From Candidatus Phyllobacterium onerii (lineage in GTDB: Bacteria; Pseudomonadota; Alphaproteobacteria; Rhizobiales; Rhizobiaceae): a DNA stretch of 64,000 nt. The stretch covers positions 36,797 through 100,796 of the forward strand of contig NZ_JAQMHX010000016.1 in assembly GCF_028331445.1 (NCBI RefSeq). Direction: 5' to 3'. Below, piece by piece: positions 62,436-64,000 of this stretch; the first letter of the stretch is position 1; the number at the start of each line of letters is the position of its first letter. The translations under genes and the position numbers were made by a program. The notes beneath the pieces were generated by a model. The model ran no database searches. It worked only from the letters and a program-made list of their open reading frames with translations, and was not told the origin of the DNA.

Positions 62436-62740
62436 ATCGTATTGTGAGATGTTCCGCCTCGACTATTTTGCCTTTCACCATGCTCATACGGACAGCAAAT
62501 TCGATTTTGCGATGCTCAAATTAAAATCACTTTGATGCTTTTTAATGCGGTTCGTTTCACCCTCAGCCGAAATCAGAGGCGATTTTGCCGAACTCGTTGT
62601 CGTTTCACTGGCTAACATCGCGATCAGTCGCTGGAAGGGAGGATATCGGCTTCTACCCGCCTGTCATGAATCGTTCTTATTTCGACGGTTGGCCCTCTGG
62701 ACGCTGCAATTTTTGAAGAAATTCGAGACGGCCAGATGAG

Positions 62741-62757
62741 TTGGCATGGAACATGCT
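62741..62757 (+). promoter_or_regulatory. Sigma-54 promoter of glnII
   Basis: TTGGCAT-GGAAC-ATGCT has GG and GC 12 bases apart, the -24/-12 form read by RpoN. It is about 85 nt before the glnII start, as in rhizobia, where NtrC activates glnII when nitrogen is short. I saw no clear NtrC site in the 300 nt upstream. Confidence 0.65.
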
Positions 62758-62841
62758 TTGTCTTCTCATGGTGCAAGCTGGCGTTACTCGATCATCGGAA
62801 TATCCTGGATCGCTACGCCTTCAGACAAGGAAGGTAAAAAA

Positions 62842-63882
62842 ATGACAAAATACAAGCTCGAGTATATTTGGCTGGATGGATACACCCCGGTGCCGAATCT
62901 TCGCGGCAAGACGCAGGTCAAGGAATTCGACAGTTTTCCTGCACTCGAGGATTTGCCGATGTGGGGATTCGACGGCAGCTCCACGATGCAAGCTGAAGGC
63001 AGAAGTTCGGATTGCGTGTTGAAGCCAGTGGCCATCTATCCTGATAGCGAGCGTAAGAACGGTGCTCTTGTCATGTGCGAAGTCATGATGCCGGATGGTG
63101 TTACGCCGCATCCTTCGAACAAGCGCGCGTCGATCCTCGATGACGAAAATGCATGGTTCGGATTCGAACAGGAATATTTCTTCTTTAAAAATGGCCGTCC
63201 ACTCGGCTTCCCGGAAGCCGGATATCCAGCACCACAGGGGCCATATTACACGGGCGTTGGCTATAGCAGCGTCGGCGATATCGCCCGCAAGATCGTCGAA
63301 GAACATCTCGACGTTTGCCTGGCAGCGGGCCTCAACCACGAAGGCATCAACGCCGAAGTGGCCAAAGGCCAATGGGAGTTCCAGATCTTCGGAAAGGGTT
63401 CCAGAAAGGCTGCCGACGAGATTTGGCTAGCGCGCTATCTATTGCAGCGTTTGACCGAAAAGTATGGCATCGACGTTGAATATCATTGCAAGCCGCTCGG
63501 CGATACCGATTGGAATGGTTCGGGCATGCACGCCAATTTCTCCACACAATATATGCGGGAAATCGGCGGCAAAGACTATTTCGAGCAGTTGATGGGCGCC
63601 TTCCAGAGTGCAACGGCCGATCATATCGCCGTCTATGGCCCCGACAATCATCTGCGCCTGACTGGCAAGCACGAAACGCAGTCCATTCATACGTTCAGCT
63701 ACGGCGTGGCTGATCGCGGCGCATCCATCCGGGTACCGCATAGCTTTGTAAACAATGGTTACCGTGGATATCTCGAGGACCGCCGCCCGAACTCACAGGG
63801 CGACCCCTATCAGATCGCGTCCCAAATTCTCAAGACCATCGCATCCGTTCCTCTCGAAAGCGACATCTCGGTCGCTGCCTAA
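62842..63882 (+). CDS. glnII: Glutamine synthetase type II
   Basis: 346 residues from the ATG at 62842, preceded by AAGGAAGG; an upstream ATG at 62746 would overlap the predicted sigma-54 promoter and adds 32 unlike residues. This is the eukaryotic-type enzyme found in rhizobia: MTKYKLEYIWLDGY, GFDGSSTMQAEG, GFEQEYFFF with metal-binding Glu residues, NGSGMHANFST and HLRLTGKHET. It makes glutamine from glutamate, ammonia and ATP and is not regulated by adenylylation like GSI. Confidence 0.95.
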   Translation: MTKYKLEYIWLDGYTPVPNLRGKTQVKEFDSFPALEDLPMWGFDGSSTMQAEGRSSDCVLKPVAIYPDSERKNGALVMCEVMMPDGVTPHPSNKRASILDDENAWFGFEQEYFFFKNGRPLGFPEAGYPAPQGPYYTGVGYSSVGDIARKIVEEHLDVCLAAGLNHEGINAEVAKGQWEFQIFGKGSRKAADEIWLARYLLQRLTEKYGIDVEYHCKPLGDTDWNGSGMHANFSTQYMREIGGKDYFEQLMGAFQSATADHIAVYGPDNHLRLTGKHETQSIHTFSYGVADRGASIRVPHSFVNNGYRGYLEDRRPNSQGDPYQIASQILKTIASVPLESDISVAA

Positions 63883-64000
63883 AGGACGCAAAGTGCGGCC
63901 AAAATAAATTTAGATTTGCGCACCAGACCCCAAGCGCGCCCCCCCGGGGGGGGTTTTGAGAGTAGGCCGCCCAGCCCCCCACCCGCGAGTTGTTCCGAGG
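63883..64000. other. Right edge with G/C homopolymers
   Basis: After glnII there are 118 nt without a gene. From 63939 on come runs of seven to eight C and G in a row and a second C-rich run near 63976. This is unlike the rest of the window and may be poor sequence at a contig end. Confidence 0.4.

Noticed and set aside
61612..62535. Long + strand frame of 307 codons opposite the DUF899 gene
   Set aside because: It mirrors the DUF899 frame and contains no known motif or ribosome site; the - strand protein is clearly recognisable.
62545..62739. 64-codon + strand frame upstream of glnII
   Set aside because: No ribosome site, no recognisable feature, and it ends at the predicted sigma-54 promoter.
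1..64000. CRISPR arrays, transposases, integrases, phage genes
   Set aside because: No spaced identical repeats of CRISPR type were seen and no such protein was recognised; the 21-bp period repeats at 23746 are only three degenerate 14-mers with 7-nt gaps.

Overview
The window looks like part of a secondary replicon (chromid or megaplasmid) of an alphaproteobacterium of the order Hyphomicrobiales (Rhizobiales), close to the Phyllobacteriaceae/Brucellaceae/Rhizobiaceae. The grounds are a complete repABC cassette with its antisense RNA, a eukaryotic-type glutamine synthetase II, the rhizobial pca gene order with PcaQ and PcaR, an Irr-type iron box, EcfG-type promoters and rhizobial palindromic repeats. 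The genus cannot be fixed from the sequence alone. The protein-coding content is mostly metabolic and looks stable; I see no transposase, integrase, phage gene or CRISPR array.

Layout. (1) 1-15317, + strand: a surface polysaccharide cluster with an anchored protein cut by the left edge, glycosyltransferases, two polysaccharide pyruvyl transferases, UDP-glucose 4-epimerase, a Tat-exported GH16 glycanase and an AlgX/AlgJ-like SGNH-TPR protein. Many starts overlap the preceding stop as ATGA, so translation is coupled. (2) 15318-28396: the protocatechuate branch of the beta-ketoadipate pathway. pcaIJF (-) faces pcaR (+); pcaQ (-) faces pcaDCHGB (+), followed by the ABC importer pcaMNVWX. Likely PcaR and PcaQ operators are visible, and three in-phase repeats precede pcaM. 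(3) 28446-33281: an Irr-boxed iron uptake operon efeUOB plus a second EfeO-like protein, bounded by palindromic repeats and a strong terminator. (4) 33368-40412: a GbsR/MarR-type regulator with a perfect palindromic operator, then cydDC, cydAB and the 41-residue cydX (cytochrome bd oxidase). (5) 40443-44347: repABC with parS-like sites and the ctRNA. (6) 44348-46621: small proteins of unknown role, two of them behind EcfG-type general stress promoters. (7) 46751-61458: a selenium island: selD and a transglutaminase-like protein (-), then fdoGHI (Sec-containing formate dehydrogenase), fdhE, selA, selB, tRNA-Sec, an unknown gene, a methanethiol oxidase/SBP56 and a membrane protein. (8) 61636-63882: a DUF899 protein (-) and glnII (+) with a sigma-54 promoter.

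How it fits together. The pca genes take up protocatechuate and convert it to succinyl-CoA and acetyl-CoA. The Efe system feeds iron to the cell, which suits the heme and Fe-S enzymes nearby, although no link is shown. Cytochrome bd and formate dehydrogenase-O form a plausible formate-to-quinol-to-oxygen respiratory chain. The sel genes supply the one selenocysteine recognised here, at residue 200 of FdoG. The most unusual structure is at the end of selB: its reading frame runs through the whole 96-nt tRNA-Sec gene and stops inside the start of the next gene, so tRNA maturation should cut the selB message before its stop codon.
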